Origin: Tetrapyrgos nigripes
Taxonomy: Eukaryota > Basidiomycota > Agaricomycetes > Agaricales > Campanellaceae
Direction: 5' to 3'
Assembly: GCA_013368315.1 (NCBI GenBank)
Contig: JAACJM010000062.1
Location: 310,001 to 374,000 of the forward strand
Length of the DNA: 64,000 nucleotides
Part shown: positions 34,095 through 44,942 of the stretch, piece by piece
Layout of the letters: every line of letters begins with the position of its first letter
How positions within the stretch are numbered: position 1 is the first letter of the stretch
Translations under genes and position numbers: made by a program
The notes under the pieces: generated by a model
What the model saw: only the letters and a program-made list of their open reading frames with translations
The model's database searches: none
Told to the model about the DNA's origin: nothing

Positions 34095-34752
34095 ACATCA
34101 CAGAGGAATCCCCCACCTCAGGATATGTACCTTCGCCGTAAGCTGATCCTTGTTTTCACGTAGCACAGGTTACGTACTAAGAATGTGGACTTGAACCCTT
34201 GGGAACAGCCAGTGATGTTAGTGCTAAACCGCATCTGTACTATACAAAGATAACGTCCTCCCTTTGCCAATATAATCCGCATTGTCCTCTTCATCTCTGC
34301 ATACCCGTTCATAGGGCTTTGGTGGCCATATGTTGCCGATTGATGTCCCTTCCTTCAACTTGGTTGTCGTGACTTTAAGTTGCAGTTGGATCGCAGAACT
34401 TCCTCCGTGCTTTGTCATGGTTTTGGTGCGTCCCAGTACACTCTCAATCAGTGGCGCACTGAACTAATGGCGCGAGATCCCAGGTATCATATATTTGGGT
34501 ATTCCTTCCGGTATTTGTCTTGTCACTTTTGGCACGGAAATTGACACATAATAACGACAGTTTTCCCTACTCAATTACCGTTTAACCTGGTCTGAAGGTC
34601 ATCCACACTGGAATGTGTGAACCAAACGTCGATTTCTCATCTGTATAGCTGCCTCTGATAAAAGCTGGAGAACCCGGGCTCTATTTGATACCTTCCCTCC
34701 ACTAACCCCTTCCTCGGCCTCAGCCTAATACCACCTCCTCCATTTCGTCGAG
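34095..34752. promoter_or_regulatory. Intergenic and promoter region of the second DUF6534 gene
   Basis: No coding sequence was recognised in these 658 bp. A minus-strand frame near 34118-34418 has no family signal. The region must hold the terminator of the first and the promoter of the second DUF6534 gene. Confidence 0.35.
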
Positions 34753-36360
34753 ATGGCGGATGCAAATGTAGACTTGAATGATGTACTTGGGTGCGTTGAC
34801 AGATATCACAAATTATTGGCTTTTACTGATTTCTCGACTCAAGGTCTATCCTCATTGGCACTTGGTTAAATGCTATGTTGTACATGCTAGAGATTACTCA
34901 GGTGTGCTTCGAGAATTTCTGCATTATACACTGACTTAGGATTTGCGCTGGATCGTATACTTCCTATAGGTGATTCATTATTTCCAGAATTACTCCAACG
35001 ACCGGCCCATCTTCAAAATTGCTGTCGCAACGGTCTTCATCCTCGATACTGTCTGCACCGTTGCAGCGTGCGCATCAGCCTATCTCGTAAGTTTCGTCAC
35101 TTTAATGCTCTAGCCTCTTCTGATGGACTGCCGTAATCACAGTATTCAGTCGTACATTGGGGTAAGCTACTTTAGTGGCAGGAGGTATTGATAACCATTT
35201 CACCATGATTCTACAGGAGATCGAGCATACCTTGCGCAGCAATACTGGTGTGTAGATCTTGAGCGAATCGCTCTACACTCTTGTCGTAATGAAACCTTTT
35301 TCTTTCTTGCTCAGGCCTATTCCGATGTACATCGTCACCACAGGAACTTGCGGAGCTATTGTACAGTTCTTCATGCTCAGTCGATATTGGATCCTGTACG
35401 ATTTTTGGCTCTTTCCCTGGTACAAAATCCTGATATTTCTCTAGAACCAAGAGGAAAGCGGTAGCATCTGTTATCATCATCGGGATCATAGTTACTGTGA
35501 GTCGTAGGCATTTGAGTTCTAAGAATGGTCTATTCTTTCTTACACGGCTTATAAACACAAGTGGGGTGGTTCAATATACTCTGCATCTAAATTGGCCACT
35601 TTCTCAGATTATTCTCAACGGAAAACTGTATTTGTCAGCGCTACGTCAGTTCTCAAGCTTACTCTCGCCATTGTCTTTTGGATATTGACGCCTGGACTAG
35701 GATTTGGTTTCTAACAAGCGCAGTGACGGACCTGGCCATTGCAATAGCTCTGATCATCACGTTATCCTCGTCCCATGTAGAACATAAGTCAGCAAAGAGG
35801 TCAGCGCCTTTCAGAATTCAGAATTCTCAATTCACAGCGTTGATTGGGCTGATATTTGGGGCAATTATCAGGCTCGTACGTAGAATAAGTATCCTGTCCC
35901 TCAAGACAGGCACGCTATCAGCAGTTACAGCTGTAGCGGGTCTCATCGTCTACATGTGTAATCCCGAAGGAAACGGTACGTTTTGTTGTTCATACTTCCA
36001 AACTTGTATGCCTGGCTGATGACATCCACCATACTCGTCTTTCCAGTTTGCCTTATATTCGGATATTGTATAGGTCGTGTCTACGCCTTAACATTATTAT
36101 ACAGCCTCAACATACGCAAAAGTCTGAATTTCCATGATACAATGCTGGACGCAGAGAGTATAGTTCTGACGCGTTCTAATGGTGTTCACCAAAGAATAAC
36201 GGTGGAAGTCATCTCAGTATCGTCGCAGAAGTCTATTCATTCTGCAGGCGAATGCATCTCATCGAATCCAAGTCCAACCCAACCCTGCATGGCAGCTGAG
36301 ATCTCAAAACCTCCGCTCGTGTTCGATTGGGCTGAAAATCACTGTGGCGATTGGAAGTGA
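34753..36360 (+). CDS. DUF6534-type multi-spanning membrane protein
   Basis: Eleven exons close in phase to 310 residues: 34753-34790, 34844-34901, 34970-35086, 35143-35161, 35217-35247, 35315-35395, 35445-35496, 35608-35627, 35701-35799, 35872-35975 and 36047-36360. Segments match the DUF6534 layout: SILIGTWLNAMLYMLEITQ (TM1), HYFQNYSNDRP, FILDTVCTVAACASAYL (TM2), YSVVHWGD, IPMYIVTTGTCGAIVQFFML (TM3), SVIIIGIIVT, WFLTSAVTDLAIAIALIITL (TM5), LSLKTGTLSAVTAVAGLIVYM (TM6) and IGRVYALTLLYSLN near the end, before a polar tail. It probably sits in a cellular membrane; function is unknown. Its 3' end was copied, as a fragment, to 39531-40140. Confidence 0.85.
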
Positions 36361-36663
36361 AGGAGTGTGGGACCAGTGGATTTTCTGGCGAGATTTGTCT
36401 CACAACCAAAAGGAGTTTGTACGGTACGCTATCCGTAGTATGAATACGACGACTTACCAAAGCTTAGTGATAGATGATTCCGATTCGGGTTTACATACAG
36501 CGACAAGATATTCAAAATTTGTCAGGTATAGCTACCCCTTTCTCAACTAACCCGGGGACAAATACTTGTACATCGGAAGACAACCGCTCAGCCGGGAGCT
36601 TCCATCGATGATCAAGCCAGAAAGGTGCTTGCTATCCTTCTGGGTTGAGAGTCGAGCGGGTTG

Positions 36664-36670
36664 TATAAAA
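36664..36670 (+). promoter_or_regulatory. TATA box of hydrolase copy 1
   Basis: TATAAAA lies about 41 bp upstream of the ATG at 36711, the spacing expected for a short-leader fungal promoter. In the second hydrolase copy the same box (about 40122) is 7.7 kb away from the gene because of an insertion. Confidence 0.5.
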
Positions 36671-36710
36671 CGATGGATCACCGAACCAACGCTCATCATC
36701 TCTCTTCACC

Positions 36711-38022
36711 ATGATCTTCCCTCTCTTACCTTTGGTATTCTTCACCTTGACTGTAAAGGCCTTCTCACTATCAACTTCCCCAGTTGACACTCCTCCATTC
36801 AATTCATCGCTCTTCAAGGACCTAAACGTTACTCGAGGTCTGAACTACCACTATTACGCAGTACCTGCTAATAGGGGGAAACCTACTCTTCTCTTCCTTC
36901 ATGGATATCCCAGCAGTCGATACGACTGGCGTCACCAAGTTTCCTTTTTCCAAGATAAAGGATATGGTCTGATTGTCCCGGATATGTTGGGCTTTGGCGG
37001 TACTGCGAAGCCTTTAGACCCTCAGCTTTATGCTTCCAGTTTGATATCCAAGGACATTGTCGATATTCTGGATGCGGAAGGGACCAGCCAGGCCGTCCTA
37101 ATCGGGCATGACTGGTAAGTCTTCAGAAGAAAGTATCCTGTGAGTGTCACTGATTGCGTCTTGGCAGGGGTGCGAAGATTGCCAGCCGTCTCGCAAACTA
37201 TTTCCCAGAACGTTTCCACTCCTTCGCATTCCTGTCCGTGGGATATGTACCCCCCACTTTCTTTTCAACACCTTACACTCAGCTCAATGCTTTGGTGAGC
37301 GAGTTCTGATGAATTTTGTCTTCCAAACTTATGACACCTTTTCACTAGACCAAAGCAGTACTGGGATATGAAAACTTTGGATATTGGGATTTCCTCTCTT
37401 CCGACCGCGCTAATCAGATCCTTCTGGATCATCTGGAGTCGTTTTTCGACCTTGCATTCACAAAAGATACTGTGAAGGCTATCACAGATTGGAGTCCACT
37501 GGGAGCCATGGAGGCGTTCCTCACTAACGATACAAGAATCCCAACGGGAGATTATATTACGCCAGAGGTAAGTCGTATCCGTCATCTACTGAGGAATGAC
37601 TACCTTACTAGTATGTTGTACCACAGGAACTAGCAATCCAAATCGAATTCTTCCGCCAAAGTGGTTTTGCCGCTGCTAACAACTGGTACAAAGTTCTGAC
37701 CACTAGCATTGAAGCAGACGACAATAAAGGTGCGCTTTGCAGGCCTCTAACAAGACAATTCGACTACATCTCTATTATTCCGTCGTCTCTCATAGGTATT
37801 CCGGAGGAAAGCACAATCATTCAGAAACCCGTATTCTTAGGTGCTGCTTTGCGAGACTACGTCTCCATTGCGCCTACCTTCATCCAATCTGCGCTTGCAT
37901 TCACCAACAATACGCTTACTATTCATGAGTATGATTCGAGTCATTGGATCATGCTAGAAGTTCGAGACCAGTTCAATAGTGATCTTCTTCAGTGGATTGA
38001 GGGGTTGGCTTTAGATGGTTGA
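36711..38022 (+). CDS. Secreted epoxide-hydrolase-like alpha/beta hydrolase, copy 1
   Basis: Five exons, 36711-37114, 37168-37294, 37349-37567, 37627-37729 and 37796-38022, close to 359 residues. MIFPLLPLVFFTLTVKAFS is a signal peptide. The alpha/beta core shows LFLHGYPSS (HGxP oxyanion motif), DMLGFGGTAKP, nucleophile elbow GHDWGAKIA (Asp nucleophile at about residue 134) and a late catalytic histidine in YDSSHWIM. Asp rather than Ser at the elbow, with HGYP, points to epoxide hydrolases or dehalogenases. Water opening of epoxides or related substrates outside the cell is the likely reaction; the substrate is unknown. Copy 2 at 47876 is nearly identical. A SDR remnant follows at 38306. Confidence 0.88.
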
Positions 38023-38305
38023 ACAGCTTACCCGGAAGGAAGACTACATACATAGCATAAATTATTGTTAGACATACTTTGCTTCCTTTGCTTTCATATA
38101 AGTTCTCTACTTCCGTTTCAATTCTTCTTTGGTAGTTATTATTTCATTCTACTTGTCCCTAGGTTTCTACTGAAATATCCAAACTGAGTATTCCAAACTC
38201 CTCCCGCTGCAGACACTCGATCGTGCGGAATGGGTTCTTCTATGCCCATCTATTAATTCCGCCAGAATGATTACAGTTTCCAGAAAAAGCTCACTGCCCA
38301 CTTAC

Positions 38306-39530
38306 GTCTCCTTCACCTTCGTAACCCTAGCAGTATCATGGAAGTGCCAATTGACGTACACGTCGACTGCGCTACATTAGTTTCTATCACAGGCTCCCTT
38401 CATATCGAAGACCGTTTATCCACTTCCTCAAGTACCTTCAGCAGTTAGCTACGCATATCGCGTGCACGAGCAAGATTGTCGTCCTACCTCATTCTATTCC
38501 ATTCCGGCCATCCTCATCTGTACCTCCTTTTATTGTTTTATTTTTCGTTTTCATTGCATCCATGTTATGAGGCCGAAGAATGAGACTGAGTTTTGACACA
38601 CTGTTTCCTTGTGGCTATCACTTCACGGTCCCGATATTGGCATTGCCCACTGACCGTGTACTTATCTTAATTTGGCTCGGCTTCCTCGCCGGCAACATCG
38701 TTTGACTTTTCTTACCACGGCCCAAATAAAATAAGGTGTATTTTTTCTACGTCTGAGACCTCAGGCCTCAGGCTTCGTACTCGACACACCTCGCCGCTGG
38801 TAGGCTACATTCCTTCCAGCATCAACCCGAAGTGACGGCGATCGCGAGTCCAACGCGATCCAAGTAACGGGTCCACTGTAGCACCATCCAGGATGTCTTG
38901 GTGCCACAACACCGAGGTTGGTCCACCTCTCACTGTCGACGGTGTGGATTGCGTCTGGTTGTAACCCAGTACTCGGTGGGAAGATGATCCGAAACTAAAG
39001 ATATCGAGTTCAGATAGGGGCTTTGTATTCTTATGTCGTTTGGGGCAAACAAACAAATTTACCTTCTTCTGGGTCAACCACCGCGTCTGTGTTACGAGCT
39101 TGGCGAGCTCTGTTTGTTCGTTTATGGCTATAGCGTAGAAGTTTGTCGCAAAACGCTGTTGCGAAACGCCAGCAAATTACGCGTTCTTTCGGTCTTGCCA
39201 AGGTCTTGCTTCATCACGCTCATTCCAGGCGTGACGGTATATTTTATTCTTTTCGTCTTATATTCTTTCTCTACGTACTTTGTGCTCACTGTGGAGAGCA
39301 CGCCTTTCGTATAATACGCGTAGAGACATCCGGTAGTGCTCAACTGCCACCTACCTCAGTTCCTTGCAGGTCACTCCTTCCTTCCACAGTATGCTCCCAA
39401 ATCCTCCTCTAAAGCTCACCTCTCTTTCCCTTTCTTTTTCATTTCCAAATCAAGATCCGCCTCGAGCTTACCGATTCTATATGTACCAGGAGTCTTCATT
39501 GTCTCCAACACGTCGTGAAGCCAATATTCA
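38306..39530 (-). pseudogene. 3' end of an SDR gene, interrupted by about 1.05 kb
   Basis: 38306-38336 (CTCCTTCACCTTCGTAACC) and 39387-39530 (TATGCTCCC...AAAGCTC, then GATTCTATATGTACCAGGAG) match, in order, the last exon of the SDR pseudogene at 49752 (and, more distantly, the SDR at 21990). Between them 38337-39386 is foreign, bounded by AGTAT on both sides. At about 39530 the SDR fragment runs straight into a DUF6534 fragment on the opposite strand. Only about 60 SDR codons remain, so this is dead. Confidence 0.72.
38337..39386. other. Insertion of about 1.05 kb of unknown type inside the SDR remnant
   Basis: Flanked by AGTAT (38332-38336 and about 39387-39391), consistent with a 5-bp target duplication. 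The ends show only weak inverted similarity (TGGAAG / CTTCCA). A minus-strand frame at 38805-39077 has no recognised domain. It could be a worn solo LTR or another element. Confidence 0.4.
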
Positions 39531-40141
39531 TCTACCTGCGTAATCCGGAAGGAAATGCCAGTACGCTTTGTCCTTCATCATATTCTCAAGCTGTATGCCT
39601 GGCTGATCATATCCACCATGCTCTTCTTTCCAGTTTGCCTTATATTCGGATGTTATGTAGGTCGTATCTATACCTTGACATTCTGACACATTCTAAAGGT
39701 GTTCACCAAAGACTAACGGTGCAAGTATCGTCCAAGCAGAACGAATCTATCCATTCTGCAAGCGAATGCACCTCGCCGAATCCAAGTTCAACGGAAGCCT
39801 ACATAGAGTCTGTGTTTGATCGGCTTGAAAACAACTAATATGGAAGATGATTAGGGAGAGTGAGACCAGTGATCATACGGATCTTTCTGGCACAATTTTC
39901 CGCACAGAGCCCAAAGTGTCTGGTAGTGACTTCTTACAAAGCTTACTACCAGATGACTCTCCGGGTCCCATTCGGGTTACTACGCCGACAAGATTTGTCA
40001 GATATAGCTGCCACTCCAGGGACAAATACATCGAAAACAAATGCTCAGCCGGGAGCTTCCATCGGTGATCAAGCCAGAAAGGTGCTTGCTATCCTCCTCG
40101 GTCGAGAGTCGGGCAGGGGCGTATAAAACGATGGATCACAG
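39531..40141 (+). pseudogene. Duplicated 3' fragment of the DUF6534 gene plus its downstream spacer
   Basis: It matches 35950-36685 with scattered changes: CCTGGCTGAT, TTGCCTTATATTCGG, GGTGTTCACCAAAGA, CATTCTGCA, then the spacer CCGGGAGCTTCCATCG and GTATAAAACGATGGATCAC. Several deletions (for example around 39690-39700) break the frame. It lacks the first ten exons. It continues homologously, after the large insertion, into hydrolase copy 2. Confidence 0.78.
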
Positions 40142-40253
40142 TGTTAAAATACAATACATTCGTATCTAATTCATACGTACTTGTTGCGCCATTCGCTTCC
40201 TTTCTTCACGGACTCGTATTTAGTTCCCGGGTAGTGGCGCAGCCTTATTTAGA

Positions 40254-40329
40254 CGAGCTGTGAACCCGTGCCTTCGGCACGATGACTCGCTGTCGCTCGC
40301 ACCTGCCTACAGCACGGATTCACAGCTCG
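40254..40329. repeat. Inverted repeat (stem-loop) near the left end of the insertion
   Basis: CGAGCTGTGAACCCGTGC (40254-40271) pairs with GCACGGATTCACAGCTCG (40312-40329), one mismatch in 18. It may be part of the DIRS terminal structure. The string CTGGACCCC just to its right recurs inverted near 47220 (GGGGGTCCAG). Confidence 0.6.
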
Positions 40330-41015
40330 CCGGGGCTGCGCCCCTGGACCCCGCTCACTCGGCTGGCGCCTCGTTCTCGATAATAGGGGTATATACAGGG
40401 TTACTTATTATGAGGACTCACTTGGCACTGCACACCTCAAAAAAGGGTATGGCCATTAGTAATGTTGCAGCCCATCTTCTCATTCTAACTAACTCAGGCT
40501 ATAATCCACTCAGACCTTCAGCCCTCACTCTTTTTTATTATTAAGCTCTGGACTTCCCTCACTCAGCACTGCACACCTTGAAAAAGGGTATATACATGGT
40601 TATTATAAGCATTAGTTTTTGAGAACTTGGTTTCAAGTCTACATTGGTTTAGTTTCAGTCCGCTCAAAACACACAAAGTAAATATACTCTGTACTGTCCT
40701 TCATAGTCATTAAAATTTGAAAAATTCTGTGCATTAGTGTTGAGGATGTTATGTGCCAAAGCCAGGCCAGACTTACTGAGATTATACTACCCCTGCCACT
40801 ATTTCACATTTTTATCATACATATACTGTACATTACATACTTACCATTGAGGATGTGCAAGGATACTATCAGCCACCCCCACCCCCATATCTACCCACAT
40901 CCTCCCACTCACACCTCCAAATCTTCCTCCATCATTATTAGTTAACTATGATAACAAAATTCCAGACACCCTTCCTCATTCTCCTTCTCTTGCATACAGT
41001 CACCTGAGGAAAGTA

Positions 41016-41291
41016 CTGTACTATTTCAATCAATTCGCGAGTCACGCGTCACGGCCCCCAAAAATTCGCGAATTTTCCTGAGCTGTCCGTGGTCACAGAG
41101 GCCCATTCGCGAAAGGGACAACCGAAATGTCACTAAAAATCTACCAAAAACGGCTATAAACAGGTCAAAATTTCGCGAAATTCGCGAAAAATTTCCTCTG
41201 TCACAGGTCACTCAGCTAGAATCGCGAAAAAAATATTCGCGAGACAGGGCCACAGTCACAACCCCGTCGCGAATTGATTGAGATAGTACAG
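41016..41291. mobile_element. TA-flanked MITE (mariner-like), 276 bp
   Basis: The left end CTGTACTATTTCAATCAATT and the reverse complement of the right end CTGTACTATCTCAATCAATT continue together through CGCGA, about 25 bp with one mismatch. Both sides carry TA (41014-41015 and 41292-41293). TIRs plus a TA duplication fit Tc1/mariner-type MITEs. The body is strikingly full of TCGCGA/TTCGCGAA. It sits in the 5' untranslated part of the DIRS block, so it inserted after or with it. Confidence 0.78.
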
Positions 41292-41884
41292 TATGCTTTC
41301 TTACAATTTACTAATAGTTGACCTCAGTATGGTAGAATCTAAGGCTTTTTTGAGCTATTTACATCTTCATATATTTACAGGGACCTTTTTGCTATATTTA
41401 TTGAGGTATGTAGCATATATGCTGTGGAACATAGGTAGTGAAGTTTGCCTGGGAAAACAGACGGACAGGGGCTTATTACCGGCAGTAAGCGTGGCTGTCA
41501 GTGGTGGCAGTTGTTTCTGTCAGAAGGTTGTGCAGATCACGTGACTTTGTGCCTTACTCCGTGATAAGCCAGAAAGAGCGTGTGAAAGGACGAACCATAC
41601 CGGGACACACTTTGACGACACGTCCCTCTCATCTCTGCCTCGTCCACACACGCTCTCTCCTCATTCTCTCCTTTTTTGCTCCTTCTCTTTCCTTCCCTGG
41701 TCACAACCAGCACAGTGTCTTTACTCTCTAAGGCCATTCCTGAACCCTCTAGCCCACTTTTGGTCTAATTCATGACATCATTCAAGGGACCGATCTTCCT
41801 ACAAGAATTGCTGCCGCTAAAACTACTCGCCATGCATGGCACTAGCCCCAAAAAATTTCCTGAACTCGTAACCACCACCTAGAC

Positions 41885-43231
41885 ATGTCTTCTTATCTCT
41901 TTTCCATCACCATGCCTATTATCAACCGAGGCTCTTCGCTCAGACCCAACAGTTTTGACCCGTTGAAACGCAAGATGCACAAAAACACGGCGACGATTGA
42001 ATTGTTGAAGAAACTCACCCTGGAAGAGAGGCTGAAGGCGAACTTGGAGATTGAGAAGAGGAATGGGTTGAAAAGACAGGCGAAGTTGAAGAAGGTGAGG
42101 GGAGAGGATGCAGACGACATGTCAGATACAGCATCCCTCATCACAATTGTGGACAAGGAATATGAGGGTATCAGGAAGAACCCCGACCTTTATGATCATT
42201 TCAAGCCCTTCCTTCCCGTCCGAGTCATCGAGTGGATTAGCAGGAAGAATGCTGAGGAAAAAGCCATTGGGAAAAGTGTGTTGGGTAAGCATGCATATGC
42301 TCCTGAGGTTGAGACTATCAAACGCGATCCCACTAACTCGGTTGACCTCACCTTCCCATCCGAGCTCTTCCTCACTGCCAACCACAGTTACCTTCCCCTG
42401 GGCCTCTTCCATAGCACCCGCATCCAACGTCTCGCTACTGTTGGTGCCAGCCACAACACTCGCATCGTCTATTCTGACGGCAACAGCGCAAAGTTACGCA
42501 TCTGGGACGTTAACGCGATGGTGAAAAGCTTCGGCTTCGAAAACGACGATTTCGAAGGCCTCCCCACATACATCCACTACACAGACGCTATGGCCATCTA
42601 CATGGACTTCGTCACAGAATGGGAGAAGAACAAGGAAAATGGACCCCATTCCCAATTCATTTTTGTGCACAGTGGTTTTTGGTGCAAAGACTCGGAACTC
42701 ATCGACTCATACACTTACTGGAAACTGGCTGAAAAGGAACTTTGCATGGACTGGCACGATCAGCATCTTGGGTACGACTCCACGACATACCAGGGCAAGC
42801 TGCAGAGATGCTGGACCAGATACACATTGGAGCAACTTGTACCTTCCTCCTCCCGGAGTTCCAGACACGACAACCGTTGTGAAGACTGCAGTGAATCTGG
42901 CTCCTGCAGTTCTTGTCACACCCCCTTTCCAAAAGGCAATGCGCAGGATGCCAACATGTGTTGCCTACTCTGTGGCGAGCGAGGTCACCGAGTCTCGCAA
43001 CATCCAAAGGACAGGGCAACTCTCTGGGTGAAGAGCAACGGGAAGGGAATGCAACACCCTACCAATGGTAAAACCATTTGCATCCCTTTCAACGTCCTTG
43101 GACTTCGGGGTGGTCGAGGTCCAAACCAGCGAGCTTGCCTGGGAGACTGTGGTAACCTCCACGTCTGCTCCTTCTGTGGCAACACCGATCACCACGCCTT
43201 CTCTGGCAAGTGTGGTAGGTCCTCTTACTAA
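41885..43231 (+). CDS. DIRS-type retroelement gag-like protein
   Basis: The frame is open for 448 codons. It starts MSSYLFSITMPIINRG (a second Met at 41911), with a basic coiled N-terminus (LEERLKANLEIEKRNGLK). The C-terminal third has cysteine/histidine clusters: CEDCSESGSCSSC, CCLLCGERGHRVSQH, and CSFCGNTDHHAFSGKC. These fit nucleic-acid-binding knuckles of DIRS gag proteins. It overlaps the following reverse-transcriptase frame by 167 bp in the +1 frame, so the RT is made by frameshift or re-initiation. The gag frame itself is intact. Confidence 0.78.
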   Translation: MSSYLFSITMPIINRGSSLRPNSFDPLKRKMHKNTATIELLKKLTLEERLKANLEIEKRNGLKRQAKLKKVRGEDADDMSDTASLITIVDKEYEGIRKNPDLYDHFKPFLPVRVIEWISRKNAEEKAIGKSVLGKHAYAPEVETIKRDPTNSVDLTFPSELFLTANHSYLPLGLFHSTRIQRLATVGASHNTRIVYSDGNSAKLRIWDVNAMVKSFGFENDDFEGLPTYIHYTDAMAIYMDFVTEWEKNKENGPHSQFIFVHSGFWCKDSELIDSYTYWKLAEKELCMDWHDQHLGYDSTTYQGKLQRCWTRYTLEQLVPSSSRSSRHDNRCEDCSESGSCSSCHTPFPKGNAQDANMCCLLCGERGHRVSQHPKDRATLWVKSNGKGMQHPTNGKTICIPFNVLGLRGGRGPNQRACLGDCGNLHVCSFCGNTDHHAFSGKCGRSSY

Positions 43232-44482
43232 TCCTATCCTCGTGCCGTCCCAGGATATCGTTATGGGCAACGATACTCTCTCAAGGGACCGCCTTTCTGC
43301 CTATACCCTTGCCTCCTCACCACCAGATCCTCTCATATACACCGACCTCTACCCCTTCATCCATGAACACCATACCCATCCCAAAGCCAGTCCTACCCAT
43401 ACCGAAATCTATGATCATATTGTCTCCCCCTACAATGCCGATGCCTTCGAACAAGACCTTTCCACTCATGGACTCAACGACACCTTCCCCTACCTGGTAC
43501 GAAACCTCCATCAAGGTTTCGCCATTGGACGCTTACCAAAATTAACAACAACTGTCGTCATGCCTAACCACAACTCTTGCAACATTGGGGAAGGGCCCAG
43601 GGTGGTCAAGGATTATATCGATGGTGAAATCAAGGCAGGTCGTTTCTCCGGTCCTTTCCCCATGTCCACTATGAAGAAGATCATGAAGGGCCATTTCATC
43701 GCCTCTCCTCTGATTGTGGCTGAGTCGGAACAAGGACTGGGACTGCCGGTGAAGTACCGTGTCTGCCAAAATCTGTCTAAGGAGGTTAAAGGACAGCCGT
43801 CTGTCAACTCCTACATCAGTAAGGCAGACTTTCCTACCAGATTCGATACCCCAGTCACAGTGGCAGACTTGGTGAGTTTTCTTCTACCTTCTACGATGCA
43901 ATGGCGTCTTCTCTTCTACGGTGCTATCACCATTCTACCTTTACGATGCAACGGCATCTTGTTTTATGGTGTGCAACACCATTCTACTTCTACAATGTGA
44001 CGATGTCCTGTTCTATGGTGTGCAACACCATTCTACTTCTACGACGTGTTGACGTCCTGTTCTACGGTGTACTACACCATTCTACTTCTACGACGTGACG
44101 ACGTCCTGGTCTACTGTGCCTTGCGCTATTCTACTTCTATGTTGTGTTGGCATCCCCTTCTATGGTGTTTACCACCATCTTACTTCTACGACACGACAGC
44201 GTCTTGTTCTACACTTCTACTTGTTCTATAATACCCTATGTATTGGTGGGACCGTTTACTTATGCATGCCTTTTTGCAGATTGCTTCTGCCCCTGAGGGT
44301 ACACAAGCTTGTGCTCTCGATATCAAAAAATTCCACCGTACTTGTCCTGCTTTGCCCACTATAAACCATTCCTTGTTGTCCATGTTCAGGGCATGTTTTA
44401 TGTTGATCACTGTGTTCCATTCAGTTGTGCGTCAGCCAGTAGTAATGCTGGTATGATCGCCAATGCCGCCATCGCCATTTGG
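43065..44482 (+). pseudogene. DIRS reverse transcriptase, N-terminal half
   Basis: The first exon is open to 43871 and ends TPVTVADL. After an intron (43872-44279) the frame resumes with IASAPEGTQACALDIKKF, the DIRS RT palm start with the first Asp. Near 44352 one C has been lost (TTGCCCACTATAAA), so the next part, HYKPFLVVHVQG and then FSCASASSNAGMIANAAIAIW, lies in the next frame. At 44482 homology stops because the following segment is inverted. RT activity from this copy is excluded by the frameshift and the break. Confidence 0.8.
43872..44279 (+). repeat. Intron filled by a 49-bp minisatellite
   Basis: The intron starts GTGAGT and ends TTTTTGCAG. Inside, a unit of exactly 49 bp recurs about seven times (43883-44230). 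Copies of ATTCTAC fall at 43932, 43981, 44030, 44079 and 44128, and a variant at 44177. The core reads TTCTACTTCTACGACGTG with GTCCTGTTCTA. Units differ mostly by C/T changes at CG. Removing it joins VADL to IASAPEG in frame. Confidence 0.82.
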
Positions 44483-44942
44483 GCTCCCAGTCTGCAATAC
44501 GGTGCTTGGCTAGGACATGTGGTCGTAGGTCTGAGGGCTTGATCTCGTTTGCTTTCCAGGCAGGATGGGTAGAAAGATGTGAGGGATCGACAGGGGAACG
44601 AGTTGATGCGGCATCAGGTGCAGTAAGAAGGGTCGTAGAAGTGGAAGGAGATGAAGGTGGGGCTATTGAAGCCTCAGGTATAGAATTAGTATGGCGTATC
44701 CTTTTAAGAGGGTTGCAAAATAATTTCTGCAGAAGAAATAAATGAGAAAATTAACGACATGTTGACAGTTGAACCTCAATAAGACATACAATTTCAGGAG
44801 AAGACGGAGCTGTGCCAACATGCGGGCGTTTAGGAGCATTGCAAAAGGGGTTTTGGAATGGTGAGGTGCGCAGTTCCTCACCATCCTGGGCATCGTTCAA
44901 AGAAGGCAATGACCGGTGAGGTTTAAATGGATTCTTAAACAT
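44483..44942 (-). pseudogene. DIRS tyrosine recombinase, N-terminal part (inverted)
   Basis: An ATG at 44942 overlaps the RNase H stop (ATGTTTAA). The frame MFKNPFKPHRSLPSL runs to about 44780; an intron ending TTCTTCTGCAG (about 44735) leads to a Ser/Pro-rich stretch and SDLRPHVLAKHRIADWE. The LRPHVLAKxR motif is typical just ahead of the recombinase core in basidiomycete DIRS elements. The rest of the protein lies 1.5 kb away on the other strand. Confidence 0.6.

Noticed and set aside
44345..44360. Programmed frameshift inside the DIRS reverse transcriptase
   Set aside because: The shift falls inside the palm domain with no slippery site; a lost C explains it, and the element is dead in other places too.
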